Assembly (NCBI GenBank): GCA_018261905.1
Contig: JAGTRU010000006.1
Location: 216,940-280,939 of the forward strand
Direction: 5' to 3'
Origin: Pseudomonadota bacterium
GTDB taxonomy: Bacteria > Pseudomonadota > Gammaproteobacteria > Burkholderiales > Rhodocyclaceae
Length of the DNA: 64,000 nucleotides
The notes beneath the pieces were generated by a model, which had not been told where the DNA came from, did no database searches, and was given only the letters and a program-made list of their open reading frames with translations. This document shows positions 33,837 to 42,425 of this stretch, in pieces (the stretch's first letter is position 1; every line of letters starts with the position of its first letter). A program made the position numbers and the translations under genes.

Positions 33837-35777
33837 TCAGGGTAGTTGCGCAACGCGCTCGCGCAGTGTTTTCAGGTCGCCGGGGACTTTGCCGTAGCGG
33901 GCCTGCAGATAAGCTTCGACGACACGATCAAAAGCTGCTGCCAGTTCCGGACGTTCGGAGTCGAGGCGGCGGGCAAGAGCCCGTGGCGTTTCCCAGGGGG
34001 CGCAGTTTACTTGTCTTCGGTGCAGATGTCGCAAGGCTTTATGCCAAAGGCGCAAGGCCGGATCGTGCTCCGGGCGCTGGTAGAGCGTCCAGGCGGTGAC
34101 CACGGCGAGCAAGCCGGCGCAGGCCACCGCCAGGGCGCCGGCCAGCTTGGCCCAATCGGCATCGGGCCAGCCGAGGCGGGCCAGCAACTCGCGCTGGCGT
34201 AGCGGATCGTAACCCAGGACCTGCTGATTCCAGGCGTTGTTGATGGCCTCCCAGCGGTGGCGTAGGTTGCGCATCAGGTCGGAGCGCAGGCGGACCAGTG
34301 CCGGAGGCAGTTCGGCAAAGGGCAGGGCATTGCTCAGGCCGCTTTCGAGGCGCGCGGGGGCGACGACGGCGGTCGGGTCGTAGCGAACCCAACCCTGCTG
34401 CTCCAGCCAGACTTCGCTCCAGGCATGGGCGTCGGACTGGCGAACGACCAGGTAGCCGTCGAGCGGGTTGCGTTCGCCGCCCTGGTAGCCGCCGACGACG
34501 CGGGCCGGAATGCCAGCGCCACGCATCAACACAACGAAGGCGGCCGCATAGTGTTCGCAGAAACCGCGCTGGCTGCGGAAAAGGAAGTCGTCGATGGCGT
34601 CGGTGCCGAGCAGGGGGGCTTGCAGGGTGTAGGCGAAATCGCGGCTGGCGAACAGCCGGAGGGCCTGCTCGATGATCGCCAGCGGCGTTTTTTCGCGCTC
34701 CCGCCAGGTCGCGGCCAGGCGTGCGCTCTGCGGATTGAGGCCGCTCGGCAGGAGGAGGTTGCGGCGCAGGACGGCTGGCGCTTCCTGGGGGTTGAAGCGG
34801 TAGTCGAGGCTGGCGGCAAGCTGGAAGCGCTGGCGTTGGCTGATCGGCTGGCGGGCGTTGACGGTCATGCGGCTGTTCAGGAAGGTGTCGGCCGGCAGCG
34901 TCGTCGGCGCGTCGAGGGCCAGCAGCCAGCGCTGGTTGTGCGCTTCCAGCGTGGTCTGGTAGGTGATCGGCGGCGAGCGGGCCTCGACGCGTTCCGGCGC
35001 CGAGCGAGCGGTTGCCTGGCGCCAGGTCGTGCCGTCGAAATCCTCCATGACCGGACCGCGCCAGTAGAGCTTGTCGCTGGCCGGTAGCGGGCCGTCGAAA
35101 TGGACGCGAAAGGCGATTTCACCGCTCTGTACCAGATTGGCGATACTGCCGGGCGACATCTGCTCCGAGAGGCCGGTCTTGGCGCTCAGGGCATCCTGCG
35201 GCAGGCCCCAGAGCGGCCCGCTGATGCGCGGGAAAAGCAGGTACAGGGCAAGCATGAAGGGGAGCGCCTGCAGGCAGAGCTGGGCGGCATAACGCAGGGT
35301 GGCTCGCCAGCGGCTGGCCGGGCCGCCGTGCAGGCGGACGAGGGCGGCGGTGATCAGCCAGGTCGCGGTCAACAGCCAGAGGCCGGTGAAGATGCTTTGC
35401 GAATAAAAATAATGGGTGAGGAGCAGGAAATAGCCGAGCGTGATGACGACCATGGCATCGCGTCGGCTTTTCAGTTCGAGCAGTTTCATGGCCATGAACA
35501 TGACCAGCATGGCGACCCCGGCATCGCGCCCGAGCAGGGTGCGGAATTCGAAAAGAATGCCGGCGCAGCCGACGATGACCAGCGGGATCATCAGCCAGCG
35601 GCCGGGCAGGCGGAGGTCGCGCTGCCAGAGCCGGAAACCCCAGAGCAGCACGAGGCTGGCAAAGGCACTCAGCCAGTAGGGCTGGTGCAGGAAGTGCGGC
35701 GCCGTGGTCAGCGCCGCGACGCCGAATAGCCAGGGCGTCGCGTTGTGCTCGAGGGCTTCCCGGGCCGGTGTGCTCAT
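33837..35777 (-). CDS. tgpA: TgpA-type transmembrane transglutaminase-like protein
   Basis: This is a 646-aa inner-membrane protein from ATG 35777 (MSTPAREALEHNATPW); a much longer frame to 36194 lies inside the DUF58 gene and is rejected. Six or so N-terminal TM segments (DUF3488 type) fill residues about 15-190. A periplasmic transglutaminase-like domain shows the catalytic triad: Cys in SQRGFCEHYAAAFVVLM, His in SDAHAWSEVWLEQQGWVRYD, Asp in YDPTAVV. A C-terminal TM (WAKLAGALAVACAGLLAVVT) and DUF4129-like tail follow. The gene overlaps DUF58 by 4 bp, as in P. aeruginosa tgpA operons; substrate unknown. Confidence 0.92.
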   Translation of the reverse strand: MSTPAREALEHNATPWLFGVAALTTAPHFLHQPYWLSAFASLVLLWGFRLWQRDLRLPGRWLMIPLVIVGCAGILFEFRTLLGRDAGVAMLVMFMAMKLLELKSRRDAMVVITLGYFLLLTHYFYSQSIFTGLWLLTATWLITAALVRLHGGPASRWRATLRYAAQLCLQALPFMLALYLLFPRISGPLWGLPQDALSAKTGLSEQMSPGSIANLVQSGEIAFRVHFDGPLPASDKLYWRGPVMEDFDGTTWRQATARSAPERVEARSPPITYQTTLEAHNQRWLLALDAPTTLPADTFLNSRMTVNARQPISQRQRFQLAASLDYRFNPQEAPAVLRRNLLLPSGLNPQSARLAATWREREKTPLAIIEQALRLFASRDFAYTLQAPLLGTDAIDDFLFRSQRGFCEHYAAAFVVLMRGAGIPARVVGGYQGGERNPLDGYLVVRQSDAHAWSEVWLEQQGWVRYDPTAVVAPARLESGLSNALPFAELPPALVRLRSDLMRNLRHRWEAINNAWNQQVLGYDPLRQRELLARLGWPDADWAKLAGALAVACAGLLAVVTAWTLYQRPEHDPALRLWHKALRHLHRRQVNCAPWETPRALARRLDSERPELAAAFDRVVEAYLQARYGKVPGDLKTLRERVAQLP

Positions 35778-36727
35778 GGCTGAAACAAGGCCAGGGCGGC
35801 GAGGCAGCGGTGGCGCTGGGCGGCGCCGCCGGCGATCGGGATCTGCTCGCCGGGTAGGCGCAATCCGTAGCTGATGGCTTGGCTTTCGGCCGTTAGCACC
35901 CAGCCGGCGAGCAGGGACAGGCGGCTTTCGGCGGGCAGGGCGGGGTCGGTCGATGACCAGTCGAGTTGCAGTTCGACTTCGGCCCCGCCGGCAAATTGCT
36001 TGATCAACAGGGGCTGCTCGCTGCCCTGGCGGGCGCTTGCCTTCCAGGCGACGTGGCGGGGCGAGTCGGCCGGTTGCCGCTCGCGAAAGCCGGCAAAGTC
36101 GTCCTGGCCGGCGTCGCCGCGACGTTCGCCGCTGGCCGCTATCGGCCGTGGCAAGGGTAGGGGGGAGAAGATCGGTGGCGGATAAACCAGGCAACGCATC
36201 GCCGGCTGCAGATAGCTCCAGGCGACGAACAGGCCCAGCGGATAACGCGATGCCAGGCGGACCCTGGGGAGTTCGAGCCAGCCGCGTTGCCTGGCGGCGA
36301 GCGGCACGCTGACGGTGCTTTTGTCCTGTTCGTTGATGTCGGTGACGACCGCAGGACCGGCCTCGGTGGTCAGCTCCAGCGCCAGGCGCGGAACGCGCCG
36401 GTCGTTGCCGAGATGGAGCTGGAAGTGGGCGGTTTCGCCGGCAAATACTGCTTCGACGCGGCCGGGCGTGATCAGCAGGCCATACAGATTGCGAAAGGTG
36501 TGCACCATGCCGGTGAGGCCCAGGCCGGCGAGCAGGAAGACCAGGGCGTGGCCGAGGGCCAGGGTGTAGTTGATGGCGCCGATCAACATTACCAGCAGGG
36601 CCAGCGCGAAGAGCAGGCCGCCGCGTGTCGGGATGATGAAGACGCGTCGCTGGCCGAGCCGGAAGCCGCCCGTGCCGTCGCTCTGCCAGCGAAACAGGCG
36701 CTGCTTCAGGCGGCTGAGAAGACCCAT
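35774..36727 (-). CDS. DUF58-domain protein
   Basis: This is a 317-aa protein from ATG 36727 (MGLLSRLKQRLFRWQSDGTG). Two TM segments lie close together (about residues 33-80: IPTRGGLLFALALLVMLIGA and FLLAGLGLTGMVHTFRNLYG). The DUF58 signature follows near residue 190-240, with DAGQDDFAGFRERQPADSPR and HVAWKASARQGSEQPLLIK. The family accompanies MoxR ATPases and TgpA and is thought to act as a partner in envelope-protein maturation. It begins 7 bp after the moxR stop and overlaps tgpA by ATGA. Confidence 0.9.
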   Translation of the reverse strand: MGLLSRLKQRLFRWQSDGTGGFRLGQRRVFIIPTRGGLLFALALLVMLIGAINYTLALGHALVFLLAGLGLTGMVHTFRNLYGLLITPGRVEAVFAGETAHFQLHLGNDRRVPRLALELTTEAGPAVVTDINEQDKSTVSVPLAARQRGWLELPRVRLASRYPLGLFVAWSYLQPAMRCLVYPPPIFSPLPLPRPIAASGERRGDAGQDDFAGFRERQPADSPRHVAWKASARQGSEQPLLIKQFAGGAEVELQLDWSSTDPALPAESRLSLLAGWVLTAESQAISYGLRLPGEQIPIAGGAAQRHRCLAALALFQP

Positions 36728-36734
36728 CAATGGC

Positions 36735-37700
36735 TCAGGGGATGGCAACACTACGGATCAGGGCGGCGATCTCCTCGCGGCTGGCGTAACCGCCGCCCTG
36801 GGCGGCCCGCAGGCGGTGCCGGGCGACGGCCGGGAGGACGGCCTGGATATCGTCGGGCAAGACCATGCTGCGGCCGTCCAGCCAGGCCCAGGCGCGGCCG
36901 GCGGCGAGCAGGGCGAGGCCGGCGCGCGGCGACAGGCCGTGCTGGAAAGCCGGGGTGTGGCGGCTGGCCTCGATCAAGTCCTGAACGTAGTCGATCAGCG
37001 GGCCGGCGGCATGGACGCCGGCCACCGCGTCTTGCATGGCCGGCAGATCTGCCGCGTCGAGCAGCGGGCTGAGCCGTTCGGCATGGTGGCCTTGGCCGCC
37101 AGCGGCGAGCAGGGCCCGTTCGGCGGCCCGGTCGGGGTAGCCGAGTTCGATGCGCATCAGGAAGCGGTCGAGTTGTGATTCGGGGAGCGGGAAGGTGCCG
37201 ATTTGGTGCGCCGGGTTTTGCGTGGCGATGACGAAGAACGGGGTGGGCAGCGGGCGGGTTTGCCCCTCCGCAGTGACTTGGCCTTCTTCCATGGCTTCGA
37301 GCAGGGCGCTCTGGGTTTTCGGCGTGGCGCGGTTGATTTCGTCGGCCAGCACCAGTTGTGCGAAGACCGGGCCGGGCAGGAAACGGAATGCGCTTTTATC
37401 CCGTTCGAAAATCGATACGCCGGTGATGTCGGCCGGCAGCAGGTCGCTGGTGAACTGGATCCGCGAAAAGTGCAGGCCGAGCAGGCGAGCCAGCGCGTGA
37501 GCCAAAGTCGTCTTGCCCAGGCCCGGCAAATCCTCGATCAACAGGTGGCCGCCGGCCAGCAGGCAGGCGATCGCCTGGCGGATTTCCGTCGGCTTGCCGA
37601 GGATGATTTGGCCGGCTTGCGCCAGTACGGCGTCGAGCGGGTGAGGGGCGGTGGAAAAGGCGGATTTTGTTCCCGGCATGGCAGGCGGACGAAAAGTCAT
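36735..37700 (-). CDS. MoxR-family AAA+ ATPase
   Basis: This is a 321-aa cytosolic ATPase. The ATG at 37700 (MTFRPPAMPG) is preferred over a long upstream frame to 38375, which is antisense to the histone deacetylase gene. Walker A is GLGKTT (residues 60-65); Walker B is LVLADEINRATPKTQSALLE, followed by sensor I in FFVIATQNPAHQIGTFPLPE and the arginine-finger region LDRFLMRIELGYP. MoxR proteins remodel protein complexes with DUF58 or VWA partners. It is the first gene of moxR-DUF58-tgpA-mltB and is divergent from the histone deacetylase homologue. Confidence 0.94.
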   Translation of the reverse strand: MTFRPPAMPGTKSAFSTAPHPLDAVLAQAGQIILGKPTEIRQAIACLLAGGHLLIEDLPGLGKTTLAHALARLLGLHFSRIQFTSDLLPADITGVSIFERDKSAFRFLPGPVFAQLVLADEINRATPKTQSALLEAMEEGQVTAEGQTRPLPTPFFVIATQNPAHQIGTFPLPESQLDRFLMRIELGYPDRAAERALLAAGGQGHHAERLSPLLDAADLPAMQDAVAGVHAAGPLIDYVQDLIEASRHTPAFQHGLSPRAGLALLAAGRAWAWLDGRSMVLPDDIQAVLPAVARHRLRAAQGGGYASREEIAALIRSVAIP

Positions 37701-37757
37701 GATGACGAATTCTAATGCTTGAAGCGGCGCGAGGAATGGGACGATAATGGAAACCCG

Positions 37758-37776
37758 ACGTACGCCACCCGTACGT
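37758..37776. promoter_or_regulatory. Perfect inverted repeat in divergent intergenic region
   Basis: ACGTACG-CCACC-CGTACGT is a perfect 7-bp inverted repeat with a 5-bp centre between moxR (minus, start 37700) and the histone deacetylase homologue (plus, start 37809). No T-tract follows, so an operator is more likely than a terminator. The bound protein is unknown. Confidence 0.4.
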
Positions 37777-37808
37777 GCCGGTTCGCAGAGACAAAGAGAG
37801 AATAAAAA

Positions 37809-38735
37809 GTGACAACCACTGCCTTTATTACCCATCGCGACTGCCAGTTGCATGATATGGGTTCGCATCACCCGGAGTGCCCGCAACGTCTTACTGCCAT
37901 CAACGATCACCTGATCGCACAGGGGATCGATGCCTACTTTGTTTATCACGATGCGCCGCTTGCCACCTTCGAGCAATTGATGCGCGTCCATCCGGCGTCG
38001 CATCTCGAGCGCATCAAGCGCGCCTCGCCGGAAATGGGCGTCGTGCACCTCGATCCGGACACCGCGATGAACCCGCATACCTGGCAGGCCGCCCTGCGCG
38101 CCGCGGGGGCCGGTTGCCTGGCGGTGGATCTGGTGATGAGCGGCGAATGCGAAAACGCCTTTTGCTCGGTTCGCCCGCCCGGCCACCATGCCGAGCGGAC
38201 GACCCCGATGGGTTTCTGCTTTTTCAACAATATCGCCGTCGCCGCCCGCCATGCCATCAAGGTGCATGGCCTGGAACGCGTTGCCATCGTCGATTTCGAT
38301 GTGCACCACGGCAACGGCACCGAAGACTGTTTTGCCGGTGACGAGAAGGTGCTGATGTGCAGCATTTTCCAGCATCCCTTCTATCCCTATGCCGGTACCG
38401 ACAAGCCGGCCGCCAACATGTGCAACGTCCCGCTAGCGGCGGGGTGTGGCGGCGAGGAGTTCCGCGATGCGGTGAACCAGATCTGGCTGCCCCGGCTGCG
38501 CGATTTCAAGCCGCAGATGATCCTCATCTCGGCCGGTTTCGATGGCCATTACGAAGACGACATGGGCGGCCTCAAGCTGGTCGAGAAGGATTTCGCCTGG
38601 TGTACCCAGGAAATGAAAAAGCTGGCCGCCGAGCTTTGCAACAAGCGCATCGTTTCCATGCTCGAAGGCGGCTATGTGATGACCTCACTGGCCCGCAGCG
38701 TCGGCGCCCACTTGCGGGCGCTGGCCGATCTCTAG
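37809..38735 (+). CDS. Histone deacetylase/acetoin-utilisation-family deacetylase
   Basis: This is a 308-aa zinc-dependent deacetylase homologue. Family signatures in order: HHPECPQRLTAINDHL near residue 20, RPPGHHAERTTPMGFCFFNN (the His pair, about 125-145), VAIVDFDVHHGNGTEDCF with the metal-binding Asp and His (about 159-176), and SAGFDGHYEDDMGGL with the third metal ligand (about 240-254). These resemble class II HDAC-like bacterial amidohydrolases. Substrates in bacteria may be acetylated polyamines or small amides. GTG at 37809 follows an A-rich AGAGAGAATAAAAA leader. Its own promoter should lie in the gap with the inverted repeat. Confidence 0.93.
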   Translation: MTTTAFITHRDCQLHDMGSHHPECPQRLTAINDHLIAQGIDAYFVYHDAPLATFEQLMRVHPASHLERIKRASPEMGVVHLDPDTAMNPHTWQAALRAAGAGCLAVDLVMSGECENAFCSVRPPGHHAERTTPMGFCFFNNIAVAARHAIKVHGLERVAIVDFDVHHGNGTEDCFAGDEKVLMCSIFQHPFYPYAGTDKPAANMCNVPLAAGCGGEEFRDAVNQIWLPRLRDFKPQMILISAGFDGHYEDDMGGLKLVEKDFAWCTQEMKKLAAELCNKRIVSMLEGGYVMTSLARSVGAHLRALADL

Positions 38736-38746
38736 TCGTCCTCTCC

Positions 38747-38775
38747 TTTAGAAAAAACGCCGGGTGGGGTAAAAT
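38747..38775 (+). promoter_or_regulatory. Putative sigma-70 promoter of lysC
   Basis: TTTAGA (38747-38752) and TAAAAT (38770-38775) have a 17-bp spacer. The start of transcription would lie about 40 bp before the lysC ATG. No leader peptide or long attenuator-type leader fits in the remaining space. Confidence 0.5.
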
Positions 38776-38819
38776 CCCGCCCTCTTTTTCATGTTTCCAA
38801 CGTTTAACCGGATGAATCC

Positions 38820-40040
38820 ATGGCGTTGATTGTTCAAAAATACGGTGGCACTTCGGTCGCCAATCCCGAGCGCATCAAGAATGTCGCCAAGCGCGTGGCC
38901 AAGTTCCAGGCCCAGGGAAACCAGGTCGTCGTCGTGCTCTCGGCGATGAGCGGCGAAACCAACAAGCTGATTGCCCTGGCCAAGGAAATTCAGGCCAACC
39001 CGGATCCCCGCGAGCTGGACATGATCATGTCCACCGGCGAACAGGTCACCATCGGCCTGCTGGCCATGGCCCTGCAGGAACTCGGCGTCAAGGCGCGCAG
39101 TTATACCGGCGGCCAGGTCAAGGTCCTGACCGACAGCACCTTCACCAAGGCGCGCATCCTGTCGATTGACGAGGGCAACATGCGGCGTGATCTCGAAGCC
39201 GGCAACGTAGTCGTTGTCGCCGGTTTTCAGGGCGTCGATGCCGACGGTAATATTACGACGCTCGGCCGTGGCGGTTCCGATACCTCCGGCGTCGCCCTGG
39301 CCGCTGCCCTGAAGGCCGACGAGTGCCAGATCTACACCGACGTCGATGGCGTCTACACGACCGACCCGCGCGTCGTGCCGGAAGCCAAGAAGCTCGACAC
39401 CATCACTTTCGAGGAAATGCTGGAAATGGCCAGCCTGGGCTCCAAGGTGCTGCAGATCCGCTCGGTCGAATTCGCCGGCAAGTACAAGGTCAAACTGCGC
39501 GTGCTGTCCAGCTTCCAGGACGAAGGGGAAGGCACGCTGATCACTGTTGAGGAAGACAAGAACATGGAACAACCGATCATCTCCGGGATCGCTTTCAATC
39601 GCGACGAAGCCAAGCTGACCATGCTCGGCGTTCCCGACAAGCCGGGCATCGCCTACCAGATCCTGGGCGCCATCGCCGCCGCCAACATCGACGTCGACAT
39701 GATCATCCAGAACGTCGGCCACGACGGCACGACCGATTTCTCCTTCACCGTCAATCGCGGCGAATTCGCCAAGGCCCAGGCCATTCTCGATACCGTCAAG
39801 GGCGAACTGGGGGCCCGCCAAGTGGTCGGCGACAACAAGATCTGCAAGGTCTCCGCCGTCGGCGTCGGCATGCGCTCGCATCCCGGTGTCGCCAGCCAGA
39901 TGTTCAAGGCCTTGGCGGACGAAGGTATCAATATCCAGATGATCTCGACCTCCGAGATCAAGATTTCCGTCGTTCTCGACGAAAAATATCTGGAGCTGGC
40001 CGTCCGCGTGCTGCACCGTACTTTCGGTCTCGATCAGTAA
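38820..40040 (+). CDS. lysC: Aspartate kinase
   Basis: This is a 406-aa single-function aspartokinase. MALIVQKYGGTSVANPERIK is the kinase signature; the ATP site region has VVAGFQGVDADGNITTLGRG and DTSGVALAAALKADECQIYT. Two ACT domains follow (about residues 265-400: AKLTMLGVPDKPGIAYQILG and VSAVGVGMRSHPGVASQMFK), the allosteric site for lysine/threonine feedback. It commits aspartate to lysine, threonine and methionine synthesis. It is followed by the tRNA-Ser gene 57 bp later, which has its own promoter-like sequence. Confidence 0.97.
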   Translation: MALIVQKYGGTSVANPERIKNVAKRVAKFQAQGNQVVVVLSAMSGETNKLIALAKEIQANPDPRELDMIMSTGEQVTIGLLAMALQELGVKARSYTGGQVKVLTDSTFTKARILSIDEGNMRRDLEAGNVVVVAGFQGVDADGNITTLGRGGSDTSGVALAAALKADECQIYTDVDGVYTTDPRVVPEAKKLDTITFEEMLEMASLGSKVLQIRSVEFAGKYKVKLRVLSSFQDEGEGTLITVEEDKNMEQPIISGIAFNRDEAKLTMLGVPDKPGIAYQILGAIAAANIDVDMIIQNVGHDGTTDFSFTVNRGEFAKAQAILDTVKGELGARQVVGDNKICKVSAVGVGMRSHPGVASQMFKALADEGINIQMISTSEIKISVVLDEKYLELAVRVLHRTFGLDQ

Positions 40041-40043
40041 GGT

Positions 40044-40072
40044 TTGACCAAAGGGCGCGAAGGCTATATCAT
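40044..40072 (+). promoter_or_regulatory. Putative promoter of tRNA-Ser
   Basis: TTGACC (40044-40049) and TATCAT (40067-40072) are 17 bp apart. The following GC-rich stretch (CCGCGCC) just after the -10 resembles a stringent discriminator, as is common for stable RNA genes. Initiation would lie about 18 bp before the mature tRNA. Confidence 0.5.
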
Positions 40073-40097
40073 CCGCGCCTCGTTGAAGTATGGATTC

Positions 40098-40190
40098 GGA
40101 GACGTGGCCGAGAGGTCGAAGGCACTCCCCTGCTAAGGGAGCATGCGGGCAAAACCTGCATCGAGGGTTCGAATCCCTCCGTCTCCGCCA
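40098..40190 (+). tRNA. tRNA-Ser (anticodon GCT)
   Basis: This is a 93-nt class II tRNA with a long variable arm. The acceptor stem GGAGACG pairs with CGTCTCC, followed by G and an encoded CCA end. The anticodon stem-loop has CTCCC-CTGCTAA-GGGAG, giving anticodon GCT for AGC/AGU serine codons. The T-arm is GAGGG-TTCGAAT-CCCTC. A strong terminator follows. Confidence 0.97.
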
Positions 40191-40208
40191 GAAACAACGA
40201 AAACATGC

Positions 40209-40232
40209 GCCCCTCGGGGCGTTTTGTTTTTC
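40209..40232 (+). terminator. Intrinsic terminator after tRNA-Ser
   Basis: Stem CGCCCC-TC-GGGGCG (40209-40222) is followed by TTTTGTTTTT. The position, 18 bp after the tRNA CCA end, is as expected. Confidence 0.85.
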
Positions 40233-40324
40233 TACCCGGCATTTTCATCAACCCGTCGCCAGGAGGCGGGCCCGGTGATCCTAGCCGCCCCGTTACGCGA
40301 CGGCTGTCAAAGGAGCCGGCGGCG

Positions 40325-40540
40325 ATGGAAAAGGACAGGGAACCGCTGATGCGCAATATTCTTCTCATTTCGCTGCTTTCTGCGCTCAGCACCGGCTGTG
40401 CCGTGGTTGCCGTGGCTGATGCGGCGGTGACGGTGGTGGCGACGACGGTCAAGGTCGGCGCTGCGGTGGTCGGCACCACGGTCGATGTGGCGGCGGCCGG
40501 AGTCAAGGCGGCGACCGGCAGTGGGGGCGACGAGAAGTAG
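40325..40540 (+). CDS. Small Ala/Val-rich lipoprotein
   Basis: This is a 71-aa product from ATG 40325, which has a strong AAGGAG site 7 bp ahead; ATG 40349 is an alternative that gives a cleaner signal peptide (MRNILLISLLSALSTGC). The lipobox Cys lies in LSTGC. The mature part is a short Ala/Val/Thr-rich stretch (AVVAVADAAVTVVATTVKVG, then TTVDVAAAGVKAATG), which looks like an amphipathic or hydrophobic helix. Similar tiny NF038104-like lipoproteins occur in betaproteobacteria without known function. The gene stands alone, with 119 bp before the next start. Confidence 0.7.
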   Translation: MEKDREPLMRNILLISLLSALSTGCAVVAVADAAVTVVATTVKVGAAVVGTTVDVAAAGVKAATGSGGDEK

Positions 40541-40659
40541 CCAGCCAGGGATTGCCATCGGCGCGCTGAGATTAACTCCGGGTTTGGCCCGCAGAGCGTA
40601 ATTTTTTCAGCAATCGGTGGAGTCTCTGTTACCGTTGACGCCTTCGACAAGGATTCAAG

Positions 40660-40914
40660 ATGCACACAACGACGGTTTTCGAACACCTGAAAAAACACGG
40701 CCAACTGCTTGATCTGGAAATTGCCGAGGCCACCGGGATTGCGCTGGACGATGTCCGCGCCTCGCTGTCCGTGTTGTCGGCGCAGGGCGATATCTCCCGC
40801 TGCAGCGTCACCAGCTTTGTCAATGGCCAAGCGGTCGAGGGCTTTCAGTGCCGGCTGGCGGGGTATTTCCCGCGTCCGGCACCGGGCCGCAAACCCGGGG
40901 TCAAAGTCGCCTGA
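40660..40914 (+). CDS. Small winged-helix DNA-binding-like protein
   Basis: This is an 84-aa protein. TTVFEHLKKHGQLLDLEIAE and ATGIALDDVRASLSVLSAQG fit a helix-turn-helix of the winged type, followed by ISRCSVTSFVNGQAVEGFQC as a beta wing. The basic C-terminus (PRPAPGRKPGVKVA) may contact DNA. It lies between the lipoprotein and the DUF2914-like membrane protein. Function is not known, and similar small proteins are often annotated as transcriptional regulators. Confidence 0.65.
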   Translation: MHTTTVFEHLKKHGQLLDLEIAEATGIALDDVRASLSVLSAQGDISRCSVTSFVNGQAVEGFQCRLAGYFPRPAPGRKPGVKVA

Positions 40915-40962
40915 GTCGCCGCTACCGGGTGATCGGCCCGGTTTGTCATCAGGATCCGGGTT

Positions 40963-42021
40963 TTGCATCTTCTTCGCCGCTTATATCCCGTGGCCGCCTT
41001 TCTCGGTGGCTTCCTCTGGGACGCGCTGACCATCGGCCAGCGCGTCAGGGAGCTCGATCTCTGGCGCCTGAGCGGTTTTTTGCTCGGCGCGGCTGGGCTG
41101 GTCATCTGGTTGGCCTGGCGCGAGCGCCGGAAAGCGGTAGCGCCGCCGGCCGGCGAGGGCTGGCACGGACGCCTGGTCGACTTGCGCTGGCAGGCGCCGT
41201 ATCTGCTGTTGCAGTTCTTTTTCGGCGGGATTTTTTCCGCCTTGTTCATCCTTTATTTCAAGAGTTCGGGCCATCTCGGCACCTGGCTGACCGCCGCCCT
41301 GCTTGGTGTTCTGCTGGTCGCCAACGAATTTGTCGGGAAGCGCTATGGCGAGCGGTTTACGCTGATGTGGGCGCTCTTTGCGCTGAATGCCGTGCTCCTC
41401 TTCAATTTTGCCTTGCCGCATGTGATTGGCAGCCTGCACCCGCGGTGGTTTTATGTCTCCACCGCCGCCGGCATCGGGCTGACGCATGTCTTGTGGCAAC
41501 TGGCGCCGGGCCGGCCGGGGCGGATTCTGCCGGCCTGGGCGATCAGCGCGCTGCTGGTGCTGGCCTGGGGGTTCGACATGATCGCGCCGGTGCCGCTGGT
41601 CAAGCAGGATCTCGCCGTCGGCCACGGTTTGGAGCAGGTGCAGGGGCGTTATGCCTTGCACGTCGAACGCGTACCGTCCTGGCAATTCTGGCGCGACCAG
41701 GCAGCGACGGTACATGTCACGGAGGGCGAAAGGCTGTATGGGATTTCTGCCGTATTCGCGCCGAAGGGGGTAACGGCCGGGCTCGAGCATCGCTGGGAAA
41801 TTCGCGAGGCCGGTGGCTGGCGGCCGGTCTATCGCAACCGTTTTCAGAGCACGGGCGGCCGCGAGCGCGGCTTTCGCGGTTATTCCTGGGTCCAGAGCCC
41901 GCGGCCGGGCGACTGGCGTTTCATTGTCGCCACGCAGGATGGCCGGACCATTGCTATTCTTCCCCTGGTCGTGGTGCGGGGAGTTGCGCCGCCCGCCGAA
42001 CAGCTACGTCGGGAATTCTAG
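40963..42021 (+). CDS. DUF5924/DUF2914-like membrane protein
   Basis: This is a 352-aa protein. Six to seven hydrophobic segments occupy residues about 8-220 (VAAFLGGFLWDALTIGQRV, FLLGAAGLVIWLAW, YLLLQFFFGGIFSALFILYF and others). A soluble C-terminal domain of DUF2914 type covers about 245-345: GLEHRWEIREAGGWRPVYRN and FRGYSWVQSPRPGDWRFIVA. The start is a TTG with AGGA about 10 bp upstream; no in-frame ATG occurs close by. DUF2914 domains are found in membrane proteins of unknown role. The following gene begins 29 bp downstream. Confidence 0.7.
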   Translation: MHLLRRLYPVAAFLGGFLWDALTIGQRVRELDLWRLSGFLLGAAGLVIWLAWRERRKAVAPPAGEGWHGRLVDLRWQAPYLLLQFFFGGIFSALFILYFKSSGHLGTWLTAALLGVLLVANEFVGKRYGERFTLMWALFALNAVLLFNFALPHVIGSLHPRWFYVSTAAGIGLTHVLWQLAPGRPGRILPAWAISALLVLAWGFDMIAPVPLVKQDLAVGHGLEQVQGRYALHVERVPSWQFWRDQAATVHVTEGERLYGISAVFAPKGVTAGLEHRWEIREAGGWRPVYRNRFQSTGGRERGFRGYSWVQSPRPGDWRFIVATQDGRTIAILPLVVVRGVAPPAEQLRREF

Positions 42022-42050
42022 TCACGACAGCCGCCGATGGAGCACGATCT

Positions 42051-42425
42051 ATGAACAATGAGAACGCCGAGCGTTCGTCGATTACCGAGCGCGGCATCGC
42101 GGTGGCCTTGATCTTCGCCCTGGCGGCCGAGCGCCTTGCCGCTTTCTACGAGCATGGCCAATGGCTGAGCGAGGCGCAGGGCGCGACTCTGGCGGCGGAC
42201 TGGCTGAGCCGCTCGAAACGCCGCCTGACGCAGGGCGAACGAAAAAAGTTGTCGGCCCTGAGCGATCAACTGGCCCGTCAGATCGCGGCTACCTTGTCGC
42301 GCGAGGCCGGCTTATATACCGCCCACGAGATGATGGAGTCGCTCGATCCCAACTACCACTCCGAGCTCGCCCAATCCTTGCTCGCCGAATGCGACCGCTT
42401 GCTGGATGGGGGGGCGGCTTGCTGA
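42051..42425 (+). CDS. Hypothetical helical protein upstream of rquA
   Basis: This is a 124-aa protein from ATG 42051, with GGAG about 8 bp upstream. A much longer open frame runs from 40848 but overlaps the DUF2914-like gene out of frame, so only this part is accepted. The sequence is mostly helical and charged (ADWLSRSKRRLTQGERKKLS, LARQIAATLSREAGLYTAHE) with no recognised domain and no membrane segment. Its stop (42423-42425) overlaps the start of rquA, so it may be translationally coupled to it. Confidence 0.6.
   Translation: MNNENAERSSITERGIAVALIFALAAERLAAFYEHGQWLSEAQGATLAADWLSRSKRRLTQGERKKLSALSDQLARQIAATLSREAGLYTAHEMMESLDPNYHSELAQSLLAECDRLLDGGAAC

Noticed and set aside
38748..40016. 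422-residue minus-strand frame across lysC
   Set aside because: It is antisense to a clear aspartate kinase and has no recognisable features.
40848..42050. Long frame continuing upstream of the 124-residue gene at 42051
   Set aside because: It runs out of frame over the DUF2914-like gene, whose membrane segments and start are better supported.
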